Origin: Nocardioides ungokensis
GTDB taxonomy: Bacteria > Actinomycetota > Actinomycetes > Propionibacteriales > Nocardioidaceae
DNA length: 64,000 nucleotides
Assembly (NCBI RefSeq): GCF_013466985.1
Contig: NZ_CP059164.1
Location: 1,559,001-1,623,000 of the forward strand
Direction: 5' to 3'
The notes beneath the pieces are model-generated. The model was not told the DNA's origin, searched no databases, and saw only the letters and a program-made list of their open reading frames with translations. Position numbers and translations under genes: made by a program. Below, one piece after another: positions 39,854 to 49,161 of the stretch. Numbering within the stretch: the stretch's first letter is position 1; each line of letters starts with the position of its first letter.

Positions 39854-41176
39854 CGCACAAGGGTGTGGGGGAGGGACGGGAGACGGGAGCTCACCGCCGA
39901 GACCCTGGCCCGGGTCGAGGGCGAGGGCGCCATGCGGGTGGTCGTGCACGACGGCCTGGTCACCGACGTCCAGCTCCGGATCTACGAGCCGCCGCGGTTC
40001 TTCGAGGCCATGCTGCGCGGGCGTGGGCACACCGAGCCGCCCGACCTCACCTCCCGGATCTGCGGCATCTGCCCGGTCGCCTACGAGATGAGCGCCTGCC
40101 ACGCGATCGAGGACGCCTGTGGGATCGACATCCCGCGGGACATCGCCCTGATGCGCCGCCTGCTCTACTGCGGCGAGTGGATCGAGAGCCACACGCTCCA
40201 CGTCTACCTGCTCCACGCTCCCGACTTCCTCGGCTACCCCGGCGCCATCGAGATGGCGGCGGACCACCCCGACGTGGTGGAGCGCGGGCTGCGGCTGAAG
40301 CAGGCCGGCAACGCACTGATGACGCTGGTGGGCGGACGTGCCGTCCACCCGGTCAACGTCAAGGTGGGCGGCTTCTACCGGTTCCCCACCAGGGCCGAGC
40401 TGCGGGCCCTGCGGCCGCGGCTGCAGGGCGCCCTCGATGACGCGCTCGCAACCGTGACCATGGCCTCGGGCTTCGAGTTCCCCGATTTCGAGCAGGACCA
40501 CGAGTACGTCTCCCTGCGCACCGACCACGACTACCCGATCGAGGCGGGGTCCTTCGTCACGAGCAGCGGCCACGCCTTCGGGGTCGACGCGTTCGGCGAC
40601 TGGGTGGCCGAGGAGCACGTGGCGCACTCCAACGCGCTGCACGCGCGGCTGCGGGACGCCGGACCGTACGTCGTCGGGCCGCTCGCCCGCTACACGCTCA
40701 ACCACGACCGGCTCCCGCCGACGGCCCGCCAGGCGGCCGACGCCGCGGGGCTCGGGGCGACCTGCCGCAACCCGTTCCGCTCCATCGTGGTGCGGGCCGT
40801 GGAGATCGTCGTGGCCTGCGAGGAGGCGCTGCGCATCATCGACGACTGGTCGGACGGCCCGGCCACCGACGCAGCCCCGGCCGTGGAGGTGCCGGCGCGC
40901 GCCGGCACCGGCCACGGCGCGACGGAGGCGCCCCGCGGGACGCTCTACCAGCGCTACGAGCTGGCCGCGGACGGCACCGTGGTCAGCGCGCAGATCGTGC
41001 CGCCCACCTCGCAGAACCAGGCCAGCATCGAGTCCGACCTGCGCGGCTTCGTGCAGGCCCGGCTGCACCTCGACACCGAGGAGCTGACCCGGCAGTGCGA
41101 GCAGGCGATCCGCAACTACGACCCGTGCATCTCCTGCGCCACCCACTTCCTCGACCTGACCGTGGACGAGGCATGA
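39850..41176 (+). CDS. hydA: group 3b [NiFe] hydrogenase large (alpha) subunit, one frameshift
   Basis: ATG 39850 overlaps the small-subunit stop. Removing one G from the GGGGG run near 39877 makes [19 protein letters not shown] continuous with the rest, about 441 residues. The nickel ligands are in the L1 motif [18 protein letters not shown] and the L2 motif [18 protein letters not shown]; the short peptide after the L2 His is the part that the maturation protease would remove. [14 protein letters not shown] is also typical. It catalyses reversible H2 oxidation. The overlap with the protease gene (ATGA) makes one translation unit. Confidence 0.92.
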
Positions 41177-41634
41177 GCGCGCTCGTGGTCGGGATCGGCA
41201 ACCCGTCGCGGGGCGACGACGCGGTCGGGCCGCTCGTGGCCGAGCGCGTCGCCCGGCTCGGGCTGGCGGACGTGGACGTGGTGACCCACGACGAGCCGCT
41301 GGCCCTGGTCGAGCACCTCGCCGGGCGCGACGACGTCGTGGTCGTCGACGCCGTGCGGAGCAGCCGCGGACGCCCGGGGACGGTGCACGTCATCCGGGTC
41401 GGCCCCGCCCCCCTGCACCGCGACCCCGTGGCGCTGGGCTCCCACGGGCTGGGCGTCGTCGAGGCGGTCGAGCTGGCCCGGGCGCTCGGGCGGCTCCCGC
41501 GCCGGCTCACGCTCGTCGGGATCGAGGCGGAGGGCGTCGAGGTGGGGGCAGCGGTGTCGGACCGGGTCCGCGACCGCCTCGAGGACGCCGTCCGCGCGGT
41601 GGTGGAGTCGCTGCGGGAGCGGGTGGACCGGTGA
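41173..41634 (+). CDS. [NiFe] hydrogenase maturation protease
   Basis: 153 residues from ATG 41173. The nickel-sensing motif GIGNPSRGDDAVGP holds the first Asp/Glu-type ligand, VVVDAV the second, and SHGLGVVEAVELA the His region, as in HycI/HoxW. It would clip the C-terminal peptide of the large subunit after nickel insertion. It sits directly after the large subunit with overlapping codons. Confidence 0.9.
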   Translation: MSALVVGIGNPSRGDDAVGPLVAERVARLGLADVDVVTHDEPLALVEHLAGRDDVVVVDAVRSSRGRPGTVHVIRVGPAPLHRDPVALGSHGLGVVEAVELARALGRLPRRLTLVGIEAEGVEVGAAVSDRVRDRLEDAVRAVVESLRERVDR

Positions 41635-42872
41635 ACGTCACCCCGATCCAGCTCGAGGACGTCCACGGGGCGCACAACTACCACCCGCTGCCGGTGATGG
41701 TCACGCACGGCGAGGGCGCGTGGCTGAGCGACGACGAGGGGCACCGCTACCTGGACTTCCTCGCGGCGTACTCCGCGCTGAACTTCGGGCACCGCCACCC
41801 CGCACTGGTGGCTGCGGCCAGGGAGCAGCTGGACCGCCTCACGCTGACCAGCCGCGCGTTCCACCACGACCAGCTCGGCCCCTTCTGCGCCGAGCTGTCG
41901 GCGCTGGCCGGCAAGGAGGTCGTGCTGCCGATGAACTCCGGGACCGAGGCCGTCGAGACCGCGCTCAAGGTGGCCCGCCGCTGGGGGCACGAGGTGAAGG
42001 GCATCCCGGATGGCACGGCGAGCGTGATCGTCATGGGCGGCAACTTCCACGGACGCACGATCAGCGTCGTCAGCTTCTCCGACGACCACGTGGCGAAGGC
42101 CCACTACGGGCCGTACACGCCAGGCTTCCGGTCCGTCCCGTACGGCGACGCGGAGGCGCTGGCCGCCGCCTTCGACGACACCACCGCGGCTGTGCTCGTC
42201 GAGCCGGTCCAGGGCGAGGCCGGCGTCATCCTGCCTCCTCCGGGCTACCTGGCCGAGGTCCGTCGCCTCTGCGTCGCGCACGACGCCCTCATGGTCGCCG
42301 ACGAGATCCAGTCCGGGCTCGGGCGCACCGGCCGGACGTTCGCCTGCGACCACGAGTCGGTGGTCCCCGACGTCTACGTCCTCGGCAAGGCCCTCGGCGG
42401 CGGGATCGTCCCCCTCTCCGCGGTGGTCGCCGACCGCGACGTCCTCGGGGTCCTCACGCCCGGCAGCCACGGCAGCACCTTCGGCGGCAACCCGCTCGCG
42501 ACCGCCGTCGGACGCGAGGTGATCAGGCTCCTGGAGACGGGGGAGCCCCAGCGCCGGGCCGCAGCCCTCGAGGGCACCCTGCGAGCGGGGCTCGAGCCGC
42601 TGGTCGGTCGCGGCGTGGTCGGCGTACGCGTGCGCGGCCTGTGGGCGGGCGTGGACCTCGACCCGGCGCTCGGCACCGGCCGTGACCTGTGCGAGGCGCT
42701 GGCGAGGCGAGGCGTGCTGGCCAAGGACACCCACGGGTCGTCGATGCGGATCTCGCCGCCGCTCACGATCGAGGAGCAGGACCTGGCGTGGGGGCTCGAG
42801 CAGCTGGCCGACGCGGTCGAGGAGCTGGCCGCCCGGCCCCCGCTGTCGAGAACTCAGTCCGGCTTGGCGTAG
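41631..42872 (+). CDS. rocD: ornithine--oxo-acid aminotransferase
   Basis: 413 residues from GTG 41631, overlapping the protease stop (GTGA). It is a class III PLP enzyme close to ornithine aminotransferases: AHNYHPLPVMVTHGEGAW (start), MNSGTEAVETALKVAR, VADEIQSGLGRTG with the PLP Asp, and the Schiff-base Lys in VLGKALGGG. It would convert ornithine and 2-oxoglutarate to glutamate semialdehyde. Its place at the end of a hydrogenase operon is unusual. The 3' end overlaps the convergent cupin gene by 19 bp. Confidence 0.88.
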   Translation: MNVTPIQLEDVHGAHNYHPLPVMVTHGEGAWLSDDEGHRYLDFLAAYSALNFGHRHPALVAAAREQLDRLTLTSRAFHHDQLGPFCAELSALAGKEVVLPMNSGTEAVETALKVARRWGHEVKGIPDGTASVIVMGGNFHGRTISVVSFSDDHVAKAHYGPYTPGFRSVPYGDAEALAAAFDDTTAAVLVEPVQGEAGVILPPPGYLAEVRRLCVAHDALMVADEIQSGLGRTGRTFACDHESVVPDVYVLGKALGGGIVPLSAVVADRDVLGVLTPGSHGSTFGGNPLATAVGREVIRLLETGEPQRRAAALEGTLRAGLEPLVGRGVVGVRVRGLWAGVDLDPALGTGRDLCEALARRGVLAKDTHGSSMRISPPLTIEEQDLAWGLEQLADAVEELAARPPLSRTQSGLA

Positions 42873-43219
42873 GCGGCGACGCCGGTGTCCAGCAGGACGC
42901 ACGCCTCGTCGCCGACCGTCCAGGCGTCGTGGCCCGGCTCGATCAGCACGACGTCACCGGCGTTGATGGTGACCTCGGTGCCGTCGTCGTGCCGCACCAG
43001 CATCTGGCCGGAGAGGCAGAAGCCGGTGTGCCGGACCTGGCAGCTCTCGGTCCCGGCGATCGGCTTGACGTCCTCGGACCAGCGCCACCCGGCCTCGAAG
43101 ACCCCGCGCCCGAGGGTGAAGTCACCCATGGTGACGACGTCCATGTGGCCGTGTGCCTTGAAGGGACGCGTCTCGTCGGGCGCGTCGATGTTGTGGGTGT
43201 CGATCGTTGCTGTTGTCAT
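42854..43219 (-). CDS. small cupin-domain protein
   Basis: 121 residues from ATG 43219, with a strong RBS (GAGGAGGA). It is a single cupin barrel: HTGFCLSGQMLVRHDDGTEV and INAGDVVLIEPGHDAWTVGDEA (split after EPGHD). Metal-binding His residues are fewer than in enzymes, so it may bind a ligand rather than catalyse. It follows the por/GltD-like operon on the same strand, with about 100 bp between, and may be co-transcribed. Confidence 0.8.
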   Translation of the reverse strand: MTTATIDTHNIDAPDETRPFKAHGHMDVVTMGDFTLGRGVFEAGWRWSEDVKPIAGTESCQVRHTGFCLSGQMLVRHDDGTEVTINAGDVVLIEPGHDAWTVGDEACVLLDTGVAAYAKPD

Positions 43220-43320
43220 TCCTCCTCCTCGTGGTCACCCCCGGTGGCAGCCCAGCACGACCGGTCGAGGCGCTGACAGAGGCGAAAGCCCCGGGGACCC
43301 CGCGCCGCCGCGAGCTGCGG

Positions 43321-44949
43321 TCAGATCTCCTCGGGGAACATCTGGATCGCGCCGGAGGGGCACTCCGCGACGCAGAGGCCGCAGCCCTTGCAGTAGTCGA
43401 GGTCGATCAGATAGCTCTCGCCGGGCCGGCCGAGCTTGATCACCGCGTTGTCGGGACACACCCCGTAGCAGTTGTCGCACCCGAAGCAGTTGCCGCACGA
43501 CATGCACCGCCGGGCCTCCAGGAGCGCAGTGGACTCGTCGTGGCCGAGCACGACCTCGTCGAAGGTGGACTCGCGCCGGGCCCGGTCCAGCACGGCGCGG
43601 TGCGACCGCGGGGCGTCGGCGTAGTACCAGGTGTTCAGGGTGTCGAAGGTGGCCGGGGCCGGGCGCGCGACCGGCTCCGGGGCGGCGCCGGAGAGCCACG
43701 CGTCGATGTGGCGCGCCGCTCGCTTGCCGTGGCCGATCGCGACGGTGACGGAGCGCTCGTAGGGCACCATGTCGCCGCCGGCGAAGATCCCCGGACAGCC
43801 GGTCATCAGGTCCGGCCCGACCGCGACCACGCCGTCGTCGACGACCAGGCCGGGCACGCCATCGAGCAGCGAGAGGTCCGTCTCCTGGCCGAGCGCCAGC
43901 ACCAGCGAGTCCGCGTCGAGCTCGTCGAGCTCACCGGTGGGCTGAGGGAAGCCGGAGTCGTCGAGCTCCATCCGCTCCACGACCAGCTTGCCGGCGTCCA
44001 CCTGCTTGATGGTGGTCAGCCACTTGAAGAGCACGCCCTCGTCCTCGGCCTCGGCGAGCTCGGACTCGTGGGCGGGCGCCCGATCCTGCGTGCGCCGGTA
44101 GACGACGACCGCCTCGGAGGCGCCGAGCCGCTTGGCGGTGCGGGCCGCGTCCATGGCGGTGTTGCCGCCGCCGTAGACCGCGACCTTCCGGCCCAGCAGC
44201 GGCTTCTCGCCCGTCTCCAGGTCTCGCAGCATGTCCACCGCGTCGAGCACGTGGGCGGCCGAGCCGGCCGGGATGTAGGTGCGCCTCCCGAGCTGGGCGC
44301 CCACGGCGAGGAACACCGCGTCGTACTCGTCCTTGAGCGCCATCAGGTCCGTCACCTTGGCGTCGAGCTCGAGGGTGACCCCGAGGTCGAGGATGCGCCG
44401 GACCTCGGCGTCCAGCACGTCGCGGGAGAGGCGGTAGCGGGGGATCCCGAACCGCATCATGCCGCCGGCCATCGGGCCGGCCTCCCGGATCGTGACGGTG
44501 TGGCCGCGGCGGGCGAGGTGGTACGCCGCGGACAGGCCGGACGGCCCGGCACCGACGACGAGGACGTGCCTGCCGGTCGGCGGCACGTCGACCGAGACCG
44601 TCCAGCCCTGCCGGATGGCCTCGTCCCCGACGAACCGCTCGACGGAGTTGATCCCGACGGCCTCGTCGAGCTGTCCGCGGTTGCATGCGGTCTCGCACGG
44701 GTGGTAGCAGACCCGGCCCATGATCGCCGGGAACGGGTTGTCCTCCATGATCCGCCGCCAAGCGCGCTCGTAGCCGGCGCCGCCCTCCTCACCCTCGTAG
44801 AGCCAGCCCTGGATGTTCTCCCCGGCCGGGCAGGCGTCGTTGCACGGCGGCATCCGGTTCGTGTAGACCGCGCGCTCGGTGCGCCACGAGCCGGTCTTGT
44901 TGGCACGGCTGGAGCCGATGTCGAGGGTGATCGCGAAGGGCTTCTCCAT
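43321..44949 (-). CDS. GltD-like NAD(P)H:ferredoxin flavoprotein with C-terminal 2x[4Fe-4S] domain
   Basis: 542 residues from ATG 44949, which overlaps the porB stop by one base. Domains in order: an N-terminal Fe-S domain of the GltD/DPYD type (CNDACPAGENIQGWL, CYHPCETACNRGQLDEAVG), an FAD motif (VLVVGAGPSGLSAAYHLARRG), an NADPH motif (VAVYGGGNTAMDAARTAKRLG) and a C-terminal ferredoxin (CMSCGNCFGCDNCYGVCPD, CKGCGLCVAECPSGAIQ). The last part resembles PorD, the ferredoxin subunit of pyruvate:ferredoxin oxidoreductase. It probably links the Por complex to NAD(P)H. Full glutamate synthase is unlikely because no gltB is present. Confidence 0.85.
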   Translation of the reverse strand: MEKPFAITLDIGSSRANKTGSWRTERAVYTNRMPPCNDACPAGENIQGWLYEGEEGGAGYERAWRRIMEDNPFPAIMGRVCYHPCETACNRGQLDEAVGINSVERFVGDEAIRQGWTVSVDVPPTGRHVLVVGAGPSGLSAAYHLARRGHTVTIREAGPMAGGMMRFGIPRYRLSRDVLDAEVRRILDLGVTLELDAKVTDLMALKDEYDAVFLAVGAQLGRRTYIPAGSAAHVLDAVDMLRDLETGEKPLLGRKVAVYGGGNTAMDAARTAKRLGASEAVVVYRRTQDRAPAHESELAEAEDEGVLFKWLTTIKQVDAGKLVVERMELDDSGFPQPTGELDELDADSLVLALGQETDLSLLDGVPGLVVDDGVVAVGPDLMTGCPGIFAGGDMVPYERSVTVAIGHGKRAARHIDAWLSGAAPEPVARPAPATFDTLNTWYYADAPRSHRAVLDRARRESTFDEVVLGHDESTALLEARRCMSCGNCFGCDNCYGVCPDNAVIKLGRPGESYLIDLDYCKGCGLCVAECPSGAIQMFPEEI

Positions 44950-45948
44950 CACGCGTCCCCTCCGGGAGGAGCCCGAAGCGGGCGATGTTGCGGTCGGCGC
45001 TCGCCTGCAGCCGCGCCACGCTGTCGGGCCGACCGGGATCGCCGAAGAGATGGGCGTAGCGCCGCTGGGGGCGCAGGTAGTCCTCGACCGGGACCTGCCT
45101 GCGGATCCTGGACACCTCGGTCACCTCGCCGCGCTCGGCCTCGAAGACCGGGAACATGCCGGTCTCCTTGACCAGCCGGGCGAGCTTGATGGTGTCGGCG
45201 GAGGCCGCGCCCCAGCCGAGCGGGCAGGGCACGAAGACGTGCAGGTAGCGGGCGCCGCGGAAGCTCATCGCCCGCTCGACCTTGTACTCCAGGTCGCGCA
45301 GCTCGGCGACGGTCGCGGTGGCGACGTACGGGATCTCGTGGGCCATCGCGATGAGCGGGACGTTCTTGCCCTGGCCGAAGGCGTTGCCGGGCTCGGGACC
45401 CAGCGCCTTGGTGTTGGCGGTGGTCGCGGCGGGCGGGGTGGCGCCGGACCGCTGGACGCCGGTGTTCATGTAGCCCTCGTTGTCGTAGCAGACGAAGAGG
45501 ACGTCGTCGTTGCGCTCGAACATCCCCGACAGCGTGCCGAAGCCGATGTCGACGGTGCCCCCGTCGCCGGCCTGGCCGATGACCCGGATGTCGTCGCGGC
45601 CCCTGGCCCGCAGCGCTGCCGCCACCCCGGCGGCGACGGCCGGCCCGTTGCCGAACAGCGAGTGCAGCCACGGAAGCTGCCACGACGACTCGGGGTAGGG
45701 GGTCGAGAACACCTCGAGGCACCCCGTCGAGTTCACGGCCAGGAGCTTCCCGTCCGTGGCGCGCATCGCGCGTCGAGCACGTAGCGCGCCCCGAGCGCCT
45801 CGCCGCAGCCCTGGCAGGCCCGGTGGCCCGAGGTGAGCGAGTTGGAGCGGCCCATCCGGGCCTGCACCGAGCGCTGCTCGGGGTCGAGGAGCCGGTTGCC
45901 GGCGACGAAGGTGCCGGTCTGGTAGAGCTTGATCTCCTGGAACGCCAC
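44949..45948 (-). CDS. porB: pyruvate:ferredoxin oxidoreductase beta subunit (TPP), two apparent frameshifts
   Basis: GTG 45948 with GGAG overlapping the porA stop. It has the GHRACQGCGEALGARY start, the TPP motif GQAGDGGTVDIGFGTLSG, and the NEGYMNTG segment specific to this family. One missing G near 45768 (GACGCGCGATG) breaks the frame, and one missing G in GGGG near 44960 hides the natural stop; with both restored the protein ends LLPEGDA at 44949, about 333 residues. With porA and porG it splits pyruvate into acetyl-CoA and CO2 and reduces ferredoxin. Confidence 0.88.
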
Positions 45949-45957
45949 GGTCGTCTC

Positions 45958-47215
45958 CTACTCGTAGGCGCCGGACGCGACGGTGCCGATGTCGCGCAGC
46001 ATGTGCTCCGCGTGCGGCCCCGGCCGCTTGCCGCGACGGGACCTCTCGAGCTCGCGCTGGACGAGGGCCAGGTCGAGGTCGAGGAAGTGCAGCCGCTGCG
46101 GGTCGACCCGCCCGGCGAGCACGTCGTCGAGGAGCCCGCGCAGGGATGCGCGAGTGACGGGGCGGCCGCCGAGGCCGGCCACGACGTCGTACACCTCGAC
46201 CGGGAGGCCGCGGGTGGCGTCCCGGGTGTTCTGGCCCACGATGCCGCCGGCCCCGACCGCGAACGCCTTCTCGACGACGACCACGCGGGTCGCCTGGCTG
46301 AGCGCCTCGCGCACCTCGGCGACGGGCCACGGGCGGAAGCAGGTGATGCCGAGGACGCCGACGGGGACGCCCTCGTCCGCAGGCCGTCGACGACCTCCTC
46401 GATCGTGCCGAGCACCGAGCCGAGGGCGACGACGACGGTCTCGGCGTCGTCGAGCCGGTAGGGCTTGAGCAGCCCGCCGGAGCTGCGGCCGAACGCCTCG
46501 CGGAAGTCGTCGGCGATGAGCGGGATCTCGTCGAGCGCGGCCATCTGCTTGGCGTGCATGAGGTACTTCACCTCCGCGAAGGCCTCCGGCCCGACCATGG
46601 CGCCGATCGTCACCGGGTCCTCGGGGTCCAGCACCTGCTGCGGGACGAACGACGGCAGGAACGCGTCCACCTGCTCCTGGGTGGGCAGGTCGACCTGCTC
46701 GAAGGCGTGGGTGAGCACGAAGCCGTCCATGCACACCATCACGGGCACGAGAGGTACTCGGCCAGCCGGTAGGCCTGGATGTGCAGGTCCAGCGCCTCCT
46801 GGTTGGACTCGGCGTAGAGCTGGATCCAGCCGGAGTCGCGCATCGACATGGCGTCGGAGTGGTCGTTCCAGATGTTGATCGGCGCGCCGATGGCGCGGTT
46901 GGCCACCGTCATCACGACTGGCAGCCCGAGGCCCGAGGCGTTGAAGAGCGCCTCGGCCATGAACAGCAGGCCCTGCTCGACGTGGCCGTGTAGGTGCGGG
47001 CGCCGGCGCCGGAGGCGCCGATGCAGGCCGACATCGCGCCGAACTCGGACTCGACCATGAGGTACTCGCAGGGGGTGAGCTCGCCGGTGCGGACCCGGTC
47101 GGAGGGACTCCACGATGTGCGTCTGCGGCGAGATGGGGTACGCCGCGATCACCTCCGGCCGGCACAGCGTGACGGCGCGGGCCACGGCCTGCGAGCCCTC
47201 GATCTGGCTAAGCAC
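45958..47215 (-). CDS. porA: pyruvate:ferredoxin oxidoreductase alpha subunit, several frameshifts
   Basis: GTG 47215 overlaps the porG stop by 8 bp. Conserved parts include [28 protein letters not shown] (split after CRPEV), the pyruvate-type segment [38 protein letters not shown], and [19 protein letters not shown]. The frame breaks near 47095, 46985, 46750 and 46378; restoring single bases (for example GGACGAG to GGGACGAG) gives a continuous protein of about 420 residues. It is the largest subunit of the Por complex. It is separated from porB by 9 bp. Confidence 0.88.
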
Positions 47216-47804
47216 CGGCCACCCTCCCGCCTGCCGTAGACCCCAGCGACCTGCGGACGTGCTCGTGGGCGGCCCGGGCGGCCCGGGCGTTGCCGACGCC
47301 CACCTCGCCCGGGAACCGGTCGCTGATCGCGTCGCACACCGCGCCGAGCGACACCTGGCCGGTGAGCGCGGCGAACGCACCGAGCAGGGCCGCGTTGGGC
47401 AGCGGGCGACCGAGGTGCTCGCGCGCCAGCTCGGTGGCGGGCACGGTGACCACGTGGTCGCGCCTGAGCCCGTCGACGAGGTCCCCGAGCCCGAGCTCCT
47501 CGAGGGTGCGCGAGGTGTTGAGCACCAGGAAGCCGTCCGGCTTGAGCCCGGCGAACAGGTTGACCTGGTGGAGGAGCGTCGGGTCCTGGACGATCAGCGC
47601 GTCCGGGTCGGTGATCGGCTCACGGAGCCGGATCGCCCGGTCGTCGATGCGGCAGAACGACACGACCGGCGCGCCGGTGCGCTCGGACCCGAAGGTCGGG
47701 AACGCCTGAGCGTGGCGGCCCTCGTCGAACGCCGCCACGGACAGCAGCTCGGCCGCGGTGACGGCACCCTGGCCCCCGCGACCGTGGATGCGAACAGCGA
47801 ACAT
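47208..47804 (-). CDS. porG: pyruvate:ferredoxin oxidoreductase gamma subunit
   Basis: 198 residues from ATG 47804, with CGGAGG upstream in its leader. The PorG signature is clear: FAVRIHGRGGQGAVTAAELL, AQAFPTFGSERTGAPVVSFCR, IVQDPTLL. It is the first gene of the por operon (porG, porA, porB, GltD-like). It is divergent from rnhA with 124 bp between, where a DosR-like motif is found. Confidence 0.92.
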   Translation of the reverse strand: MFAVRIHGRGGQGAVTAAELLSVAAFDEGRHAQAFPTFGSERTGAPVVSFCRIDDRAIRLREPITDPDALIVQDPTLLHQVNLFAGLKPDGFLVLNTSRTLEELGLGDLVDGLRRDHVVTVPATELAREHLGRPLPNAALLGAFAALTGQVSLGAVCDAISDRFPGEVGVGNARAARAAHEHVRRSLGSTAGGRVAGA

Positions 47805-47852
47805 CGCGGCCTCCTCTCCACGGAGGCTAGGTGCTGGCCCGGGGCGCGCTTA

Positions 47853-47865
47853 GGGCCGTTGGGCC
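47853..47865 (-). promoter_or_regulatory. DosR/DevR-like core motif upstream of porG
   Basis: GGGCC-GTTG-GGCC lies 49-61 bp upstream of the porG start and 64 bp from rnhA. With its flanks (TTA before, CGG after) it resembles the 20-bp DosR palindrome in 13 of 20 positions by my count. It shares the GGGCC-N4-GGCC core exactly with the site before hhyS. It is a regulatory candidate only. Confidence 0.35.
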
Positions 47866-47928
47866 CGGTCCCGGAGGACGGTGCGGCCCCACGAGATCGG
47901 GCCGTGCGGGCGATGAAAGGATGCGCCC

Positions 47929-48462
47929 GTGACGATCATTGCGGCAGCGGACGGTTCGGCGCTCGGCAACCCAGGTCCCGCCGGCTGGGGCTGGTACGTC
48001 GACGAGACCTGCTGGGCGGCGGGCGGCTGGGCCCACGGGACGAACAACAAGGCCGAGCTCACGGCGGTGCTCGACCTGCTGCAGCAGACCGCCCACCTCG
48101 CCGACGACCTGCTCGTCTACTGCGACAGCACCTACGTGATCAACTCGGTCACCAAGTGGATGGCCGGCTGGAAGCGCCGCGGCTGGAAGAAGGGCGACGG
48201 CAAGCCGGTGCTCAACGTCGAGATCATGAAGGCCCTCGACGAGGCGATGTCCGGCCGCCGGGTGAAGTTCGCCTGGGTGAAGGGCCACTCGGGCCACCCG
48301 CTCAACGAGGCGGCCGACCGCCTGGCCAACGGCGCGGCTGCGTCGTGGAAGGGCGGCGTGGCTCCGGCTCCGGGCCCGGGCTTCGAGGGCGCCGTGACGC
48401 GCCACCCCGAGGAGTTCCCCGCCGCGTCGTACGACGAGCCGGACCTGTTCAGCGGCCTCTGA
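47929..48462 (+). CDS. rnhA: ribonuclease HI
   Basis: 177 residues from GTG 47929. The four acidic active-site residues are visible: Asp in AADGSALGNPG, Glu in NNKAELTAV, Asp in VYCDSTYVI and the last Asp in NEAADRLANG, with the basic handle region KWMAGWKRRGWKKGDGK. It cleaves RNA in RNA-DNA hybrids. A Pro/Glu tail of about 35 residues follows the fold. It is a stand-alone housekeeping gene. Confidence 0.92.
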   Translation: MTIIAAADGSALGNPGPAGWGWYVDETCWAAGGWAHGTNNKAELTAVLDLLQQTAHLADDLLVYCDSTYVINSVTKWMAGWKRRGWKKGDGKPVLNVEIMKALDEAMSGRRVKFAWVKGHSGHPLNEAADRLANGAAASWKGGVAPAPGPGFEGAVTRHPEEFPAASYDEPDLFSGL

Positions 48463-48519
48463 GCGCCCCCACGCCGTCGACGGCCCCCTCGCTCGGCCCT
48501 TCGCCCTGACCCGTCGGCA

Positions 48520-49161
48520 TCAGCCCCCACCGAGACCGGCGTCCCGGGCCTTGACGATGGCGGCCGACCGGTCGGACACCTGCAGCTTGGTGAAGATGTT
48601 GGAGACGTGGTTGCGCACGGTCTTGAGGCTGATCATCAGCTCGTGCGCGATGGTGGCGTTGCCCTTGCCGGCGGCGACCAGGTCGAGCACCTCTCGCTCC
48701 CGCTCGGTCAGTGACGGGAACGCGGCGGGTGCCGAACCGGGGCCGGTCGCGAAGTGCGCGATCACCCGCCGTGCGACCTCGGGACCGAAGATCGCCTCCC
48801 CGGCGGCGGCAGCCCGGATCGCGCGCACGATCTCGTCCTGCTCGGCACCCTTGAGCAGGTAGCCGAGTGCGCCGGCCCGCATCGCCGCGAACACCGAGTC
48901 GTCGTCCTCGAACATGGTGAGGACGACGACGGCCACGCCGGGCGAGCTGCGGGTGATCCGGCGGGTCGCCTCGAGGCCGTCCAGGCCGGGCATCCGCAGG
49001 TCCATCAGGATCACGTCGGGGGACAGCTCCTCCGCGAGCTCGATCGCGCGCTGTCCCGTCTCTGCCTCCCCGACGAGCTCCACGCCGTCGAGGCCCTGCA
49101 ACATCAGGTCCAGCCCCCGGCGGAACGCCGGGTGGTCATCGGCCACGAGCACGCGGGTCAC
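48520..49161 (-). CDS. NarL/LuxR-family response regulator
   Basis: 213 residues from GTG 49161, overlapping the kinase stop (GTGA). The receiver domain has the DD pair (VADDHPAF), the phospho-accepting Asp in VILMDLRMPGLDG, and Lys in YLLKGAEQDE; the C-terminal LuxR helix-turn-helix is LTEREREVLDLVAAGKGN followed by TIAHELMISLKTVRNHVSN. It pairs with the kinase next to it. The target genes are unknown; one candidate site is the repeat at 51060-51078. Confidence 0.93.
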   Translation of the reverse strand: MTRVLVADDHPAFRRGLDLMLQGLDGVELVGEAETGQRAIELAEELSPDVILMDLRMPGLDGLEATRRITRSSPGVAVVVLTMFEDDDSVFAAMRAGALGYLLKGAEQDEIVRAIRAAAAGEAIFGPEVARRVIAHFATGPGSAPAAFPSLTEREREVLDLVAAGKGNATIAHELMISLKTVRNHVSNIFTKLQVSDRSAAIVKARDAGLGGG

